This document shows, piece after piece, positions 62,269-64,000 of a stretch of DNA of 64,000 nt (position 1 is its first letter; each line of letters begins with the position of its first letter). The translations under genes were made by a program, and so were the position numbers. Below the pieces are notes generated by a model that saw only the letters and a program-made list of their open reading frames with translations, was not told the DNA's origin and did not search any database. The stretch is taken from assembly GCF_003337215.1 (NCBI RefSeq), contig NZ_QPIG01000004.1, positions 62,001 to 126,000 on the forward strand, in the 5' to 3' direction. The DNA is from Oceanihabitans sediminis (GTDB lineage Bacteria; Bacteroidota; Bacteroidia; Flavobacteriales; Flavobacteriaceae).

Positions 62269-63344
62269 CAGCTTAATTTTTCTTTAATAATGATACTTAT
62301 GGTTTCTATTTGTTCTTTGGTTAAATCATAAAACAAAGGTAAACATAGTATTCTTTTAGAAATAGATTCTGCAATTGGCATTTCCTGGCCCTGCAAGTAG
62401 TTAACCATATTTAAGGCAGGGTAAAAATACCTTCTAGGAAAAATATTAGCATGATTCAAACCTTCTATAACCCGTAATAATTGCGCTTCATTTTCAAACA
62501 AAACAGGAATATAGGAATAATTATACTTGGTGTTTTCTAATATTTTTTGAAAACCTAAAGAGGTATTCTTTAAAAGCTCTTTATAATGTGCATAGGCAGC
62601 TTTTCTTTTCTCTATGATTTGATCAATATATGGCAAAATAGTTAAACCCATGGCACCTTGAAGCTCACTCATTTTAGCATTTATTCCTAAACCGTGAAAA
62701 GCTTCTGGCCCGTTATGTCCAAAGTTATGAAGGTGATACATGTGTTCATGAAGCGTTTCATTATTAGCAAAAAGCGCTCCTCCTTCACCTGTATGAAATA
62801 TTTTGGTTGCATGAAAACTACAGGTACTTATGTCACCGTAGCTAAATATAGATTTTCCCTTATGCTCCACACCAAAAGCATGAGCAGCATCATAAATAGT
62901 TTTTAGTCCGTGTTTATTTGCAATACCCTCAATAGCTTCTACGTCACAGGGATTACCAAAAACATGGGTTGCAATAATGGCTTTGGTATCTTCTGTAATT
63001 GCAGCTTCTATCTTAGTAGCGTCTATATTATAAGTTTCACGATCTATATCAACAAAAACAGGCTTACAGTTTTCCCAAACAATACTAGAGGCTGTTGCAA
63101 TATAACTAAACGGGGTAGTGATTATTTCACCTCTCAACCCTAAACCTTTAATAGCTAATTGCAATGGTAAAGTCCCGTTGGTAGTAGCTATTATATGATC
63201 AATATGATACTTTTCTTTAATTTGGTTTTCTAGTTTCTTAACTAAATCTCCTCGATTAGTTATCCAAGATGTATCCCATGCTTTTTTTAATATCGCATTA
63301 TATTCTTTTTGATCTGGCAAAAAGGTCTTCGTTACATGAATCAT
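62268..63344 (-). CDS. DegT/DnrJ/EryC1/StrS PLP aminotransferase
   Basis: 358 residues. Family motifs are TTNGTLPLQLAIKGLG, TTPFSYIATASSI, IYDAAHAFGV and CSFHATKIFHTGEGGALFAN with Lys181 as the PLP lysine; GHNGPEAFHGLGINAKMSELQGAMGL follows. It transfers an amino group to a keto nucleotide sugar. With the PglD-like acyltransferase it would make an acylamino sugar for a surface glycan. The dehydratase and nucleotidyltransferase steps are not in the window. A well-spaced promoter lies at 63374. Confidence 0.94.
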   Translation of the reverse strand: MIHVTKTFLPDQKEYNAILKKAWDTSWITNRGDLVKKLENQIKEKYHIDHIIATTNGTLPLQLAIKGLGLRGEIITTPFSYIATASSIVWENCKPVFVDIDRETYNIDATKIEAAITEDTKAIIATHVFGNPCDVEAIEGIANKHGLKTIYDAAHAFGVEHKGKSIFSYGDISTCSFHATKIFHTGEGGALFANNETLHEHMYHLHNFGHNGPEAFHGLGINAKMSELQGAMGLTILPYIDQIIEKRKAAYAHYKELLKNTSLGFQKILENTKYNYSYIPVLFENEAQLLRVIEGLNHANIFPRRYFYPALNMVNYLQGQEMPIAESISKRILCLPLFYDLTKEQIETISIIIKEKLS

Positions 63345-63373
63345 GGAGGGTTCCGATTAATTATCTTAATTGT

Positions 63374-63404
63374 CAAAGATAAAGGCTTTACTATTACTAC
63401 ACAA
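63374..63404 (-). promoter_or_regulatory. Bacteroidota-type promoter of the DegT-PglD-GT2 unit
   Basis: On the minus strand there is TTG, a 20-nt spacer, then TATCTTTG, 29 nt before the ATG at 63344. Both boxes fit. It abuts the -7 element of the divergent gene at 63409. Confidence 0.55.
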
Positions 63405-63408
63405 TTAT

Positions 63409-63416
63409 TATTTTTG
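63409..63416 (+). promoter_or_regulatory. -7 element directly before the Sua5-type gene (possible leaderless start)
   Basis: TATTTTTG is followed by four nt and the ATG at 63421, the same spacing as at 26334-26346. Confidence 0.45.
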
Positions 63417-63420
63417 TACT

Positions 63421-63987
63421 ATGAATGCACAGCAAGAAATAAAAAAAGCCGTTGAAACGCTTAAGCAAGGCGGAGTAATACTTTACCCTACAGATACAGT
63501 TTGGGGAATAGGTTGTGATGCAACAAACCCAGATGCAGTTGCCAAAATTTACAAGCTAAAAAAACGCATAGAATCGAAGGCTTTAATTTGCTTGGTTGCC
63601 GATGATAGAATGCTGAAAAGATATGTAAAGAAAATACCTGAAGCTGCGCATAGCATCTTTGATATAACGGAAGAACCAATTACCATTATTTATGATGATG
63701 CTCAAAATTTGGCCGAAAATCTAATTGCAGAAGACAAAACCATTGCTATAAGAATTCCGGATGACGAATTCTGTTTTCAACTATGTAGAAAACTAAATGG
63801 CGCAGTTGTTTCTACCTCAGCAAATATAAGTGGTGCTCCTACCCCTACTTCCTTTAAAGAAATAAGCCAAGACATTTTAAAAGGTGTAGACTATGTTGTA
63901 AATTTGCACCACGATAAAAAAATGGCTAAACCATCTTCTATTATTAAGTTAAGCAGCAATGGTGTAGTTAAAGTTATTCGAAAGTAA
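63421..63987 (+). CDS. Threonylcarbamoyl-AMP synthase, Sua5/YrdC/YwlC family
   Basis: 188 residues from ATG 63421; an in-frame TTG at 63370 would add 17 residues that are not family-like and would overrun the -7 element. Motifs are KQGGVILYPTDTVWGIGCDATN and KRIESKALICLV in the nucleotide-binding cleft, IAIRIPDDEF, and GAVVSTSANISGAPTP. It makes L-threonylcarbamoyl-AMP for the t6A37 modification of tRNAs. It has no C-terminal Sua5 domain (single YrdC domain). Confidence 0.94.
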   Translation: MNAQQEIKKAVETLKQGGVILYPTDTVWGIGCDATNPDAVAKIYKLKKRIESKALICLVADDRMLKRYVKKIPEAAHSIFDITEEPITIIYDDAQNLAENLIAEDKTIAIRIPDDEFCFQLCRKLNGAVVSTSANISGAPTPTSFKEISQDILKGVDYVVNLHHDKKMAKPSSIIKLSSNGVVKVIRK

Positions 63988-64000
63988 AAACACAAAATTC

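Overview
The window is chromosomal DNA from an AT-rich member of the Bacteroidota, almost certainly family Flavobacteriaceae. The support is: type IX secretion (T9SS) C-terminal sorting domains ending in YPNP-type repeats (18771-21326 and 50148-50726), the gliding lipoprotein GldI, lineage-typical families (DUF5683, DUF6122, DUF3810, DUF5606, OstA-like, WbqC), and repeated TAnnTTTG -7 elements, several with TTG 18-20 nt upstream, in place of sigma70 boxes. A genus cannot be fixed from the sequence alone. Gene density is very high. I see no tRNA, rRNA, CRISPR, insertion sequence, prophage or integrase.

Layout: 1-3711 holds methylmalonyl-CoA mutase (mutA, cut by the window edge, and mutB) with a lipoprotein gene between the subunits. 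A small membrane ORF and a long terminator hairpin separate it from parA-parB-DUF5683-dapB-lepB-WbqC-DUF6122 (4036-9626). On the minus strand, 16249-9658 carries a TPR protein with ribH, and then a six-gene run of two small membrane proteins, mutL, two rhomboid proteases and an exo/endonuclease-phosphatase family protein. 16382-18487 is recF, a lipoprotein, a DUF721 (DciA-like) protein and a cold-shock protein. 18771-26237 holds a secreted M4 metallopeptidase, ndk, a DHH phosphoesterase, gldI, a cyclophilin-FKBP fusion and pepD. 26346-38363 holds a DUF3810 protein, two amidohydrolase-like secreted proteins, a SpoU methyltransferase, a Ste24-like protease, a RelA/SpoT enzyme, a Fur-family regulator and purA. 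38491-47887 holds an OstA-like protein, a class III aminotransferase, a TPR protein, two DUF368 transporters, aroE and a DUF349 protein. 48112-52262 holds mazG, DUF5606, def, a small T9SS cargo protein, ruvX and dapD.

From 52270 to 63344 the window becomes a surface-glycan region: an LTA-synthase-like sulfatase, a GT9 heptosyltransferase-like enzyme, several GT2 enzymes, a GT4 enzyme, a Kdo-kinase-like protein, and a PglD-like acyltransferase with a DegT aminotransferase. Strand changes are frequent here, which suggests assembly from small modules. A Sua5/YrdC protein closes the window.

Most of the window is ordinary core genome. The points I would look at again are: a MutL whose C-terminal endonuclease motifs are degenerate; two related tail-anchored small proteins directly upstream of that mutL; two of three amidohydrolase units lacking the metal-binding HxH; a lipoprotein gene embedded between the two mutase subunit genes; tandem DUF368 paralogues; and candidate leaderless genes. 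None of these amounts to a clear new defence or mobile system, and I do not claim one.
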